Made by a program: the position numbers and the translations under genes. Positions 1 through 8,075 of a stretch of 64,000 bases of DNA are shown here, in pieces. Below the pieces are notes generated by a model. The model searched no databases, was not told where the DNA came from, and was given only the letters and a program-made list of their open reading frames with translations. Source of the stretch: Arthrobacter sp. Its GTDB lineage: Bacteria; Actinomycetota; Actinomycetes; Actinomycetales; Micrococcaceae. Position 1 is the stretch's first letter. Each line of letters begins with the position of its first letter. The stretch is taken from positions 186,001 to 250,000 of the forward strand of contig JAITLQ010000007.1 in NCBI GenBank assembly GCA_031277795.1, written 5' to 3'.

Positions 1-905
1 CCACGCGCGATCACGGCGCCGAGGTCATCCTGCACGGCGACAACGTCGACCAGGCCCTCGCCGCCGCGGAGGAGTACGCCAAGAGCTCCGGCGCGGTCTT
101 TGTGCACCCCTTCGACCACGGCGACATCATCGCCGGCCAGGGGACCATCGGCCTCGAGATCCTCGAGCAGTACCCAGACGTCGAGACCGTCATCATGGGC
201 GTGGGCGGCGGCGGGCTGCTGGCCGGCACGGCCGTGGCGCTCAAGGGCAGGGCGGCGGAGCTCGGCCGCAGCATCAACGTGGTCGGTGTGCAGGCGGAGA
301 ACGCCGCCGCCTACCCGCCCTCCCTCGCCGCCGACGCCCTCGTGCCGCTCAAGCGCGTGCGCACGATCGCCGACGGCATCGCGGTGGGTCGCCCCGGCCA
401 GCTACCGTTCCAGATCATCCGCGAGCTGGTCGACGACGTCGTCACGGTCTCGGAGGATGCCCTGGCCCGCGCGCTCGTGTTCCTGCTCGAGCGCTCCAAG
501 CTCGTCGTGGAGCCGGCCGGCGCCGTGGGCGTGGCCGCCCTGCTGGAGGGGACGCTGGCCGCGGCCGGCTTCGAGCCGAGCAAGACCGTGGTGGTCCTCT
601 CCGGCGGCAACATCGACCCGCTGCTCATGCTCAAGGTGATCCAGCGCGGCCTGGCGGCGGCGGGGCGCTACATCACGGTGCGCATGATGCTCCAGGACCG
701 CCCGGGCGAGCTGGCCACGATCTCGCGCGTCATCGCCGAGAACGACGCCAACGTGACCCGCGTCGATCACACGCGCATCGGCGGCGAGCTCTCCATGGGC
801 GAGGTCGCCATCACGATCGACATGGAGACCAAGGGCGCCGCCCACTCCGAGCTCGTGCTCGAGGCGCTGCGCGAGGTCGGCTACGAGCCGATCATCATCA
901 ACTAG
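1..905 (+). CDS. ilvA: Threonine ammonia-lyase, 5'-truncated by window edge
   Basis: PLP enzyme that deaminates threonine to 2-oxobutyrate, the first step toward isoleucine. The reading frame is open from base 3, so about 300 C-terminal residues are present; the N-terminal PLP-lysine region lies outside the window. The glycine-rich phosphate loop VGGGGLLAG is visible, followed by the second PLP-domain half and SGGNIDP. A C-terminal ACT domain occupies the last ~80 residues (from RYITVRMMLQDRPGELATIS). One ACT domain indicates the shorter TdcB/actinobacterial form rather than the two-ACT E. coli IlvA. It converges on greA, and the two genes share a strong hairpin. Family assignment is secure; whether it is biosynthetic or catabolic cannot be told from this fragment. 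Confidence 0.93.
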   Translation, partial: TRDHGAEVILHGDNVDQALAAAEEYAKSSGAVFVHPFDHGDIIAGQGTIGLEILEQYPDVETVIMGVGGGGLLAGTAVALKGRAAELGRSINVVGVQAENAAAYPPSLAADALVPLKRVRTIADGIAVGRPGQLPFQIIRELVDDVVTVSEDALARALVFLLERSKLVVEPAGAVGVAALLEGTLAAAGFEPSKTVVVLSGGNIDPLLMLKVIQRGLAAAGRYITVRMMLQDRPGELATISRVIAENDANVTRVDHTRIGGELSMGEVAITIDMETKGAAHSELVLEALREVGYEPIIIN

Positions 906-924
906 CCCCGGGCATCCTTGAGGG

Positions 925-975
925 AACGACGACGCGGCCGGCCTTTCGTGGAGAAAGGCCGGCCGCGTCGTCGTT
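925..975. terminator. Bidirectional terminator hairpin between ilvA and greA
   Basis: A perfect inverted repeat with 22-bp arms at 925-946 and 954-975 and a 7-nt loop. It lies between two convergent stop codons, so it can serve both genes. No long U-tract is present, as is usual in high-GC actinobacteria. Confidence 0.85.
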
Positions 976-1029
976 CAGTGAAGGGGTGCCGTCCGGCGCC
1001 CCGTTCCCGGCGCCGGAAGGCGGGGGGAA

Positions 1030-1515
1030 TCAGCCCTTGAAGGGGTGCGCCGAGATGATCTCGACGGGGATCTCGTTGCCGTTCGGCGCGGTGTAGCTGA
1101 GCTTCTCGCCGACCGTCTTGCCGTGGATCGCGGCGCCGAGCGCGGACTTCTCGGAGAAGACGTCGAGATCGGAGTCCCCGGCCAGCTCGCGGGAGCCGAA
1201 GAGGAAGGTGTTGGCGGCGCCGTTGATGGTGGCCTCGACGACCATGCCGGGCTCGACGATGCCGTCGTCCGCCGGGGCGTCGCCGACCTTGGCGCGCTCG
1301 AGCATCTGCTTGAGGTAGACGATGCGCCCCTCGTTCTTGCCCTGCTCCTCGCGCGCCGCGTGGTAGCCGCCGTTCTCCTTGAGGTCACCCTCGGAGCGCG
1401 CCTGCTCGATGCGATCGACGATCTCGGCGCGAAGCGGCCCGGTGCGGTTCTCCAGCTCGGCCTTCAGTCGGTCGTACGCTTCCTGCGTGAGCCAGACCTC
1501 GGATTCGGTCGCCAC
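1030..1515 (-). CDS. greA: Transcription elongation factor GreA
   Basis: Stimulates RNA polymerase to cleave backtracked transcripts. The chosen GTG start at 1515 gives 161 aa, the usual length. It has a perfect AGGAGG-type ribosome site (1521-1527) 5 nt upstream. Upstream extensions of the frame are low-quality leader sequence. The N-terminal coiled coil carries the acidic tip region (ARSEGDLKENGGYHAAREEQ), and the C-terminal FKBP-like domain ends in SAHPFKG. The gene follows the DUF4307 gene on the same strand, as in Mycobacterium (Rv1081c-Rv1080c). However, a ~250-nt leader with a hairpin separates them, so greA probably has its own control. Confidence 0.95.
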   Translation of the reverse strand: MATESEVWLTQEAYDRLKAELENRTGPLRAEIVDRIEQARSEGDLKENGGYHAAREEQGKNEGRIVYLKQMLERAKVGDAPADDGIVEPGMVVEATINGAANTFLFGSRELAGDSDLDVFSEKSALGAAIHGKTVGEKLSYTAPNGNEIPVEIISAHPFKG

Positions 1516-1533
1516 GGATTCCTCCTTGTTCGG

Positions 1534-1555
1534 TTTTGCCCCGAGAGGGGCAAAA
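1534..1555 (-). promoter_or_regulatory. Hairpin in the greA leader
   Basis: On the greA-sense strand a perfect 9-bp stem, TTTTGCCCC / GGGGCAAAA, has a 4-nt TCTC loop. It ends only 6 nt before the AGGAGG site of greA, inside a ~250-nt gene-free leader (1516-1769). It could attenuate transcription or restrict ribosome access. Function is inferred only from position and symmetry. Confidence 0.5.
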
Positions 1556-1737
1556 GACGCATTCGCGTTGGCCCTTCCGCCGCGGCCCGCGGCCTCCGGC
1601 AACAAGAAACCCCGTCGCGGGGGCTCCTGAGCGAGTGGCCAGTCAGAAGCTGTGACGGGGTGGCTAACGCGTTTGAATGGAGAGTCTACCCCGCGGCCGG
1701 GCCGCCGCCCGCTGAAGGCGAGGGGGTCGGGGCGTGT

Positions 1738-1757
1738 CGGCGCCGGGCGCGGCGCCG
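1738..1757 (-). terminator. Possible terminator after the DUF4307 gene
   Basis: A 7-bp stem (CGGCGCC / GGCGCCG) with a 6-nt loop lies just past the DUF4307 stop codon, in the direction of greA. It is short and lacks a U-tract, so it is a weak candidate. It fits the idea that greA is separately transcribed. Confidence 0.3.
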
Positions 1758-1769
1758 GCGGGGGAAGGA

Positions 1770-2219
1770 TCAGTTCTCGCGGCAGCCGTGCATGCCGCCG
1801 GTCACGGCGGCGAAGACGGTGCGCAGGGGGACCGTGACCTGCACGGTGCGCAGGTTCCCGCCGGCGTCCTGGCCGTCCGCCGCGTCGAAGACGACGTCCT
1901 TGTAGCCGACGATCGCCTTGTCCTCCGAGAGGGCCTGCACCGCGCACGTGACACTCTCGCCCTGCGGCAGCGTGACGGCGACCGTCACGTCGGTCTGCCG
2001 ATCGGAGATGATGTCGAAGGCCACGTCGGTCGTCGAGAAGCTCTTCTGGCTGCGCACCGAGAGGAACAGGGCCCCCAGAATCAGGGCCACCACGCCCACG
2101 GCAACAAGAATCGCCGTGGCGCGCTTCGAGAGGCGATGCTTGGGGCGCCCGTAGCGATTGGCTAGGCTGGCGTTCTGGCCGGCGGGGATCCCCGCCGCTG
2201 CCGTTTCGGGGTTCGACAT
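1770..2219 (-). CDS. DUF4307 single-pass membrane protein
   Basis: 149 aa with a short cytoplasmic N-terminus (~33 residues, RYGRPKHRLS before the membrane). One transmembrane helix spans residues ~35-54, followed by a predicted extracellular beta-rich domain. Two cysteines (TCAVQ and the near-terminal GCREN) could form a disulfide. The family is DUF4307, function unknown. It is found in actinobacteria divergent from mca and upstream of greA, exactly as here (Rv1081c position). A TAGACT box (2235-2230) lies 10 nt before the ATG, so the 5' UTR should be very short. Confidence 0.85.
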   Translation of the reverse strand: MSNPETAAAGIPAGQNASLANRYGRPKHRLSKRATAILVAVGVVALILGALFLSVRSQKSFSTTDVAFDIISDRQTDVTVAVTLPQGESVTCAVQALSEDKAIVGYKDVVFDAADGQDAGGNLRTVQVTVPLRTVFAAVTGGMHGCREN

Positions 2220-2295
2220 GATGTAGAAGAGTCTACCGCGCGCGGGGGCGTACGCCCGCGCGGGGAAGCCCCGTCCCTGTTCAGAAAGGTGCGCT

Positions 2296-3333
2296 TTGAG
2301 CGTGGATACTCAGAACCCGACGGCCCTCCCGGACGCGAGCGGTCTGCGCGTGCTGGCCGTGCACGCCCATCCGGACGATGAGGCGAGCAAGGGAGCGGCC
2401 ATGATGGCCGCCTACGTCGCGGCCGGTGCCGAAGTCATGGTGGCCACCTGCACGGGCGGGGAACGCGGCGACATCCTCGTCGCGGAGGCCACCGAGATGG
2501 CGCGCGCCCACCGCGACCTGGGCGGCCTGCGCCGCGTGGAGATGGCGCGTTCGGTCGAGGCCCTCGGCGTGCAGCACCGCTGGCTCGGCTTTGTCGACTC
2601 CGGGCTGCCGGAGGGCGACCCGCTGCCTCCGCTGCCGTTCGGTTGCTTCGCCTCGTTGTCGCTGCAGACCACGGCGGCGCCGCTGGTGCGACTGGTGCGC
2701 TCCTTCAAGCCGCACGTCATCGTTACGTACGACGAGAACGGCGGCTATCCGCACCCGGATCACATCCGCACCCACGAGATCTCGGTGGAGGCGTTCTGTG
2801 CCGCCGGCCTCGCCGAGGAGTACGAGGGCCTGGGCGCTCCGTGGAACGTCTCCAAGCTCTACTACGACCGCGGCTTCGCCCCGGAGAAGTTCATCGCGTG
2901 GCACGAGGGGCTGATCGCGGCTGGCCTGCCCAGCCCCCTGGGCGAGCGGATCCAGGCCGTGCGGGAGGAGCTGGAGAGCGGAACGGGCCGCGCCGCCCGC
3001 CACGTGACGACCACCCGCATCGAGGTGGCCGATTTCATGGACCGCCGCGACGCCGCCCTCCTGGCCCACCGCACGCAGGTTGATCCCCAGGGCTTCTTCT
3101 TTGCCGTGCCCACGGCGATCGCCGCGAAGGTCTACCCGTGGGAGGACTACACGCTGATCTCCACGCGCGTTGCCACCGAGCTTCCGGAGAGCGACCTCTT
3201 GGCCGGCCTGTACCTGGGCGTCGGGGAGGCGATCGGCCGCTCCGCTACCCCTCCGGCGGCCACCCGCCCGGGCGGGGCCGACGTGGCGCTCGACGACGCG
3301 GGGCACACGGCCCCGGGCGGCGCTCCGGCTTGA
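2296..3333 (+). CDS. mca: Mycothiol S-conjugate amidase
   Basis: Zinc hydrolase that cleaves mycothiol S-conjugates to glucosaminyl-inositol plus a mercapturic acid for export, a detoxification step special to actinobacteria. 345 aa. The zinc-site motif HPDDE is near residue 24 (VHAHPDDEASKG), and the second ligand region GGYPHPDHIRTHE is present. The tail after ~residue 310 is low-complexity Pro/Ala. The start is TTG at 2296 with GAAAGG 6 nt upstream; GTG at 2302 is an alternative. MshB is the main alternative, but the context (DUF4307, greA, small membrane protein) and the length fit Mca. Confidence 0.92.
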   Translation: MSVDTQNPTALPDASGLRVLAVHAHPDDEASKGAAMMAAYVAAGAEVMVATCTGGERGDILVAEATEMARAHRDLGGLRRVEMARSVEALGVQHRWLGFVDSGLPEGDPLPPLPFGCFASLSLQTTAAPLVRLVRSFKPHVIVTYDENGGYPHPDHIRTHEISVEAFCAAGLAEEYEGLGAPWNVSKLYYDRGFAPEKFIAWHEGLIAAGLPSPLGERIQAVREELESGTGRAARHVTTTRIEVADFMDRRDAALLAHRTQVDPQGFFFAVPTAIAAKVYPWEDYTLISTRVATELPESDLLAGLYLGVGEAIGRSATPPAATRPGGADVALDDAGHTAPGGAPA

Positions 3334-3432
3334 GCGCGGCGGGCGGCGGCCCTGACGGCGCCGCCCGGTCGCTGCCGCCCGGGGCCGGGCGGGGCGATGC
3401 CGGCGCGGCTGGGTCCTGACCTCTACCGGCGG

Positions 3433-3438
3433 TAGAAT
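3433..3438 (+). promoter_or_regulatory. -10 box for the small membrane protein gene
   Basis: TAGAAT, about 55 nt before the GTG start at 3494, within a short CTACC...GGTAG palindrome. No clear -35 is seen. It implies that the membrane protein gene can be transcribed independently of mca. Confidence 0.45.
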
Positions 3439-3493
3439 AGCCAGGCGTGTCGATGCTCGTGTCGGCACCGATCCACGAGAGGCCCCATTCACC

Positions 3494-3832
3494 GTGCAGA
3501 CCCTGCTCGCGCTCTACCTGAACGCCGCCACCGATCCAGCGGTCCCCACCACAGAAGAGGACCGCTTCCGCGACATTGGCCCGGGCTTTGCCGGCTTCGT
3601 GGCCACCGCCGCGATGGTCATCGTGGTGATCTTCCTGATCGTGGACATGACGCGCCGCATCCGCCGCATCCGCTACGAGTCGGAGGCGCAGCTCAAGCAG
3701 GATCAGCTGGCCGACCTGGGCCAGGAGGAGGCAGCCGAGCGAGAGGCGCTGGCCGACGACGTCGCGGCGCGCAAGCCCGGCACCGGCGAGGCGGGCGGGG
3801 CGGCCGGGGGCCATGCGTCCCGCGGCCAGTAG
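3494..3832 (+). CDS. Small membrane protein downstream of mca
   Basis: 112 aa, GTG start with a weak GAGAGG site. One transmembrane helix (~residues 32-53, FAGFVATAAMVIVVIFLIVD) precedes an Arg-rich stretch (MTRRIRRIRYESEAQ) and a charged, helical cytoplasmic tail. It corresponds by position and shape to Rv1083, a conserved protein of unknown function next to mca. In mycobacteria a thioredoxin-like gene (Rv1084) follows; it is absent here. The gene is closed by a strong hairpin. Confidence 0.75.
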   Translation: MQTLLALYLNAATDPAVPTTEEDRFRDIGPGFAGFVATAAMVIVVIFLIVDMTRRIRRIRYESEAQLKQDQLADLGQEEAAEREALADDVAARKPGTGEAGGAAGGHASRGQ

Positions 3833-3855
3833 CGCGGCAGCCCAAGCTAGCCACA

Positions 3856-3901
3856 GCACGACGGCGGGGACGCACCACAAGGTGTGTCCCCGCCGTCGTG
3901 C
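3856..3901. terminator. Terminator hairpin
   Basis: A 16-bp perfect stem (arms 3856-3871 and 3886-3901, GCACGACGGCGGGGAC) continues inward to a 4-nt loop. It sits between the converging small membrane protein gene and the TrhA gene. Its arm carries the GCCGTCGTG core that recurs in other intergenic regions of the window. Confidence 0.85.
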
Positions 3902-4009
3902 CGTGTCCGGGAAAAACGAACCCCGCTGAACAATCCGTGCACTTGAGTGCGTGTTTTGTTCAGCGAGGCTCGGATAGTGCTTCAGGGTGCCGGCCGGGGC
4001 AGCCGCCGG

Positions 4010-4750
4010 TCAGCGGGCGCCGAGGACCGCCATGAACACGGCGATGAGGTGGCACGTGAAGCCGCCCACCGTGAAGGCGTGGAAGAGCTCGTGGAAGCCG
4101 AACCAGCGCACGGAGAGGTTGGGGCGCTTGAGCGCGTAGAACACCGCGCCGGCGATGTAGAGCGCGCCGCCCACGCAGATAAGGATGGCGGCGGGGATGC
4201 TGGCGGCAAAGAAGTCGCCGAGGAAGAGCAGCGCTGCCAGGCCAAGCACCATGTAGACCGGGGTGTAGAGCCAGCGCGGGGCATTGGTCCAGAGCACGCG
4301 GAAGAGTACGCCGAGGAGCGCGCCCGTCCACACGCCGACGAGCAGCCAGACGGCGTGCTGGCGCGGGAGCAGGAACCACGCGAGCGGCGTGTAGGTGCCG
4401 GCGATGATGAGCATGATGTTGGTGTGGTCGAGGCGCTTGAGCACCATCTTGACCTCGGGGGACCAGCGGCCGCGGTGGTAGACGGCGGAGATCGTGAAGA
4501 GCAGCAGCGCCGTGAACGAGTACACGGCCGTGGTGACCTTGCCGGCCGCGCCGGGGGCCAGGCAGATGAGGACGATCCCCGCGGCCAGGGCCAAGGGGGC
4601 GGTGAGGGCGTGGATCCAGCCGCGCAGGTGCGGGCGATCGGCCTGCGGGTCGTAGCCGAGGGGGACGCTGCCCTTGCGCTGCGCGGGGCCGGTGGGGTCT
4701 GGCATGGGGGAGGAGGAGGGATCTGCCGTGGGTGCTGGGGTACCAACCAT
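4010..4750 (-). CDS. trhA: Hemolysin III / TrhA (PAQR-like) membrane protein
   Basis: 246 aa with seven predicted transmembrane helices and a ~35-residue Pro-rich N-terminus. Family marks are visible: SAVYHRGRWSPEVK, LKRLDHTNIMLIIAGTYTPL, and the C-terminal His cluster FHELFHAFTVGGFTCH, which together form the putative metal site. The family's biochemical role is unsettled; members influence membrane lipid balance. ATG 4750 is preferred because a TAGACT box lies ~11 nt upstream, giving almost no leader. ATG 4705 is an alternative. It is divergent from the prenyltransferase gene, as Rv1085c is from Rv1086. Confidence 0.85.
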   Translation of the reverse strand: MVGTPAPTADPSSSPMPDPTGPAQRKGSVPLGYDPQADRPHLRGWIHALTAPLALAAGIVLICLAPGAAGKVTTAVYSFTALLLFTISAVYHRGRWSPEVKMVLKRLDHTNIMLIIAGTYTPLAWFLLPRQHAVWLLVGVWTGALLGVLFRVLWTNAPRWLYTPVYMVLGLAALLFLGDFFAASIPAAILICVGGALYIAGAVFYALKRPNLSVRWFGFHELFHAFTVGGFTCHLIAVFMAVLGAR

Positions 4751-4944
4751 GGGCCAAGGATAGTCTACTTGTCGGTAACATAGCCCTGGTGGGCACTGTG
4801 TGAAGCCTGGGAGTCCGGGGCCAGCTCGCCCCCGGAAGGCCGCGGCGGCGGAGCCCGCGCCCCTCTGCGGTGTACCGTGAGTCAAGTATGGCCGTGCCCT
4901 GGGGTGCGGCGCCCACGGATGGCTTGTGGCCCAGGAGGACCTTG

Positions 4945-5706
4945 ATGCGGTGGCCCGGCTTTCTGTACGGACTCTACGAGCGTCGCCTCGCGCGCGAGTT
5001 GAACGTCATGAAGCTGCCCGCGCACATCGGCGTGCTCGTGGACGGCAACCGGCGCTGGGCCAAGCTCGCCGGCGCCACGACGGCCCACGGCCACCAGGCC
5101 GGGGCGGACAAGATCCACGAGTTCCTCGGCTGGTGCCGCGAGATCGGCATTCAGACCGTCACGCTCTACATGCTCTCCACCGACAACCTCACGCGGCCGG
5201 AGGCCGAGCTCAAGCCGCTCCTGGACATCATCCAGAACACGCTCTCGCGCCTCGGCGAAGAGGGCGGGCCCCGCGTGCAGCCGGTGGGCGCCGTGGAACT
5301 CCTGCCGCCGGACCTGGCCGCCACGATCGCCGAGCTCAAGGAGAAGACGGCGAGTCGCGAGGGGCTGCACGTCAACGTGGCAGTGGGCTATGGCGGGCGC
5401 CGCGAGATCGTGGACGCCGTGCGCAAGCTGTTGCTGGAGGAGGGGGCCGCCGGGCGCACCCCCGCGGAGATCGCGGCTTCCTTGTCCGACGACGACATCT
5501 CCCGCCACCTCTATACCTCGGGTCAGCCCGACCCGGATCTGCTGATTCGCACCTCGGGCGAGCAGCGCCTCTCCGGCTTCCTGACGTGGCAGTCCGCCTA
5601 CTCGGAGTTCTACTTCTGCGAGGCGCTGTGGCCGGACTTCAGGCGCGTCGACTTCCTGCGCGCCCTGCGCGACTACGAGCTGCGCTCGCGCCGCTTCGGC
5701 TCCTGA
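4945..5706 (+). CDS. uppS: Isoprenyl transferase (cis-prenyltransferase, Rv1086-like)
   Basis: Condenses isopentenyl diphosphate in cis onto an allylic primer to make polyprenyl carriers. 253 aa. The ATG at 4945 has AGGAGG 6 nt upstream. Visible motifs are HIGVLVDGNRRWAK (catalytic Asp and diphosphate loop), TLYMLSTDNLTRP, DLLIRTSGEQRLSGFLTWQSA and EFYFCEALWPDF. The position matches Rv1086, a short-chain Z,E-farnesyl diphosphate synthase, so the product may be short. A long-chain UppS role is the alternative; the gene symbol is generic. Confidence 0.9.
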   Translation: MRWPGFLYGLYERRLARELNVMKLPAHIGVLVDGNRRWAKLAGATTAHGHQAGADKIHEFLGWCREIGIQTVTLYMLSTDNLTRPEAELKPLLDIIQNTLSRLGEEGGPRVQPVGAVELLPPDLAATIAELKEKTASREGLHVNVAVGYGGRREIVDAVRKLLLEEGAAGRTPAEIAASLSDDDISRHLYTSGQPDPDLLIRTSGEQRLSGFLTWQSAYSEFYFCEALWPDFRRVDFLRALRDYELRSRRFGS

Positions 5707-5858
5707 GCGTCGGCGCGCGGTGCCCCGGAATCGCGGCGATACCCAGCCTTCATCGGCCCTTCATCTGGTGCTCGCGTGGCGCGCGCGCAAGCGAGGGGTG
5801 AACGCTCCTAGGGTGGGCGGTGTCGGGGGCATCCGGCCCCCGGTATCGAGGGGATGCC

Positions 5859-7196
5859 ATGACGACGACGAGCCACACCGCCACTCCCGCACCCGCTGGC
5901 ACGGGGCTGCGCACCTTTGTGGTGGACACCAGCGTGCTGATCGCCGATCCGCGCGCGCTCGAGCGCTTTGCCGAACACACCGTGGTGCTTCCCGCTGTGG
6001 TGATCTCGGAGCTCGAGGCCAAACGCCACGACCCGGAGCTGGGGCCCTTTGCCCGCCGCGCGTTGCGCCTGCTCGACGATCTGCGCGCGGCGCACGGCGG
6101 CCTCCACCTGCCGATCCCCGTGGGGGATGCCGGCGGTGTGTTGAGAGTGGAGCTCAATCACGTGGACATGTCCGGGCTGCCCGTCGGTTTCCGCCACGGA
6201 GGGGAGGCCGACCAGCGCATCCTGGCCGTGGCCGCCAACCTGGCGGCCGAGGGCGAGGACGTGGTGCTCGTGTCGAAGGACCTCCCGCTGCGGCTCAAGG
6301 CCTCGGCCATGGGCCTGGGCGCCGAGGAGTATCTGCACGAGCAGGTGAGGGACACCGGGTGGACGGGCATCGCCCGCGTGGCGCTCGGCGCGGCCGGCAT
6401 CGAGTCCCTTTACGCGGGCGACGCCGTCTTCACGCCGGAGGTGGACGAGCTGCCGGTCAACACCGGCGTCATCGTGGACGGGCCCGCCTCGCACGCCCTG
6501 GCCCGCGTGCACTCCGACGGCGGACTGCGCCTCGTCAAGGGGGACAGGGAGGTGTTCGGCGTCAGGGGGCGCTCCGCCGAGCAGCGCCTGGCCATCGACC
6601 TGCTCAGCGACAAGAGCGTGGGCATCGTGTCCCTGGGTGGCCGCGCAGGCACCGGCAAGTCGGCGCTGGCCCTGTGCGCCGGGCTCGAGGCGGTGCTGGA
6701 GCGCGGCGAGCACAAGAAGATCATCGTCTTCCGCCCGCTCTACGCCGTGGGAGGCCAGGACCTCGGTTACCTGCCGGGCTCCGAGGCGGAGAAGATGGGC
6801 CCGTGGGGTCAGGCGGTCCGTGACACGCTCGAGGCGCTCGTCTCGCCAGCGGTGCTCGATGAGGTCGAGGATCGGGGCCTGCTCGAGGTGCTTCCGCTGA
6901 CCCACATCCGCGGCCGCTCCCTCCACGACGCCTTCGTCATCGTGGACGAGGCGCAATCGCTGGAGCGCAATGTGTTGCTCACGGTGATGACGCGCGTGGG
7001 GCAGAATGCCCGCGTGGTGCTCACCCACGACGTGGCCCAGCGCGACAATCTGCACGTGGGTCGGGGCGACGGCATCGCGGCGATCGTGGAGACGCTCAAG
7101 GGGCACGAGCTCTTTGGGCACGTCACGCTGACCCGCTCGGAGCGGTCCGAGGTGGCGGCCCTCGTGTCGGAGCTCCTGGACGGCGCGCTGGACTAG
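5859..7196 (+). CDS. phoH: PhoH2-type PIN-PhoH protein
   Basis: 445 aa. An N-terminal PIN nuclease domain (~residues 20-140; [21 protein letters not shown]) is fused to a PhoH ATPase domain. The ATPase has Walker [13 protein letters not shown] and Walker [14 protein letters not shown]. In mycobacteria PhoH2 is a sequence-specific RNA helicase/RNase. The ATG at 5859 follows a GAGGGGA site. A TAGGGT box at 5808-5813 implies a ~40-nt leader that can form a G/C hairpin (about 5824-5842) before the ribosome site. No separate PhoAT-like antitoxin gene is convincing upstream. Confidence 0.93.
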   Translation: MTTTSHTATPAPAGTGLRTFVVDTSVLIADPRALERFAEHTVVLPAVVISELEAKRHDPELGPFARRALRLLDDLRAAHGGLHLPIPVGDAGGVLRVELNHVDMSGLPVGFRHGGEADQRILAVAANLAAEGEDVVLVSKDLPLRLKASAMGLGAEEYLHEQVRDTGWTGIARVALGAAGIESLYAGDAVFTPEVDELPVNTGVIVDGPASHALARVHSDGGLRLVKGDREVFGVRGRSAEQRLAIDLLSDKSVGIVSLGGRAGTGKSALALCAGLEAVLERGEHKKIIVFRPLYAVGGQDLGYLPGSEAEKMGPWGQAVRDTLEALVSPAVLDEVEDRGLLEVLPLTHIRGRSLHDAFVIVDEAQSLERNVLLTVMTRVGQNARVVLTHDVAQRDNLHVGRGDGIAAIVETLKGHELFGHVTLTRSERSEVAALVSELLDGALD

Positions 7197-7209
7197 GGGT
7201 CAAGGCCCG

Positions 7210-7256
7210 ACGGCGCGTGGCCGGCTCCTGTGAGCCGGTCACGCGCCGTTTGTTGT
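7210..7256 (+). terminator. Terminator after phoH
   Basis: A 17-bp stem (7210-7226 with 7233-7249, one G-U pair) has a 6-nt loop and is followed by TTGTTGTTTGG. Its 5' arm belongs to an exact 19-nt sequence that recurs at 58388-58406. Confidence 0.85.
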
Positions 7257-7311
7257 TTGGATCACGCTGGCGCGCGGGCGTATCATCACTTAGAGTCAAA
7301 CTGACTTTAAG
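7257..7311 (+). promoter_or_regulatory. nad operon promoter with palindromic operator
   Basis: A candidate promoter TTGGAT (7257-7262), 18 nt, TATCAT (7281-7286) is followed immediately by a 23-bp imperfect palindrome (7289-7311), core AGTCAAACTGACT. The palindrome covers the expected transcription start, so bound protein would block initiation. The obvious ligand is the adjacent NrtR. Sequence symmetry is observed; the regulator assignment is inferred. Confidence 0.6.
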
Positions 7312-7337
7312 ACGAGGCTGGGCAGCGAGGAGGCTCC

Positions 7338-8075
7338 ATGTACTGGGCCAATGTGAGCGAGCGGGCGGATGCCACCCCGCCCCTCGCCGTGTCCACCGTG
7401 GTGTTCGCCCTGCGCGCGCCGGCCGAAGGGGAAGACGCACCGAGCCTGTGGCTGCCCCTCGTGCGCCGCGGCCGCGAGCCGTACCGCGGGCTCTGGGCCC
7501 TGCCCGGGGGGCCGCTGCGCGGGGACACGTCGCTGCGCGACTCGGCGGCCGCAACGCTCAAGGAGACCACTGGCCTGGCCCCCACGCTCCTGGAGCAGCT
7601 CTACACTTTCGGTGGCGTCATGCGAGGCGAGGGCGCCCGCACCGTCTCGGTGGTCTACTGGGCCTTGGTTCGCTTCGAGGAATCCGACGCGAGCCTCGTG
7701 GACGATCCGGACGTGGCCTGGCGCCGCGTCGATCACGCCGTGGCGGAGGAGCTCGCGTTCGATCACCGCCGCATCGTCGAGTATGCCTTGGCCCGCCTGC
7801 GCGCCAAGGTCGAATACGCGGACGTGGCCCACCGCTTGCTGGGGGAGCGCTTCACCCTGGCCCAGCTGCGCGGCGCCCACGAGGCGGTGCTCGGCACGCG
7901 CCTGGACCCGGCCAACTTCCGCCGCACCGTCCTGGCCCGCGGCGGCATCGAGGACACGGGAGAGGTGCTCACCGGCGTGCGCAACCGCCCGCCCCGCCTC
8001 TACACAGCCCTCACCCAAGCACTGACCCAGCGGGAGCGCTCAGGCCTCCCGGACCCGGAAGGGGACCCCTCATGA
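7338..8075 (+). CDS. nrtR: NrtR-family regulator of NAD synthesis
   Basis: 245 aa with an N-terminal Nudix-fold domain (residues ~15-150) and a C-terminal winged helix (~155-235; LLGERFTLAQLRGAHEAVL, DPANFRRTVL). The Nudix box is degenerate: after GG the conserved Glu is Thr, and the REUxEE core reads ATLKET. It is therefore likely a sensor domain (ADP-ribose in known NrtRs) without hydrolase activity. AGGAGG lies 4 nt before the ATG. The stop overlaps the nadA start (ATGA, 8072-8075), so it is co-transcribed with the genes it probably represses, and autoregulated through the palindrome at 7289-7311. Confidence 0.85.
   Translation: MYWANVSERADATPPLAVSTVVFALRAPAEGEDAPSLWLPLVRRGREPYRGLWALPGGPLRGDTSLRDSAAATLKETTGLAPTLLEQLYTFGGVMRGEGARTVSVVYWALVRFEESDASLVDDPDVAWRRVDHAVAEELAFDHRRIVEYALARLRAKVEYADVAHRLLGERFTLAQLRGAHEAVLGTRLDPANFRRTVLARGGIEDTGEVLTGVRNRPPRLYTALTQALTQRERSGLPDPEGDPS

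Noticed and set aside
2281..3492. 403-aa antisense reading frame opposite mca
   Set aside because: Opposite a secure gene; its composition (Arg/His/Gly-rich) is the mirror of high-GC coding DNA and it has no recognisable domain.
5720..5858. Possible PhoAT-like antitoxin upstream of phoH2, as in mycobacteria
   Set aside because: The only upstream frame has poor codon bias, no ribosome site and overlaps phoH out of frame.
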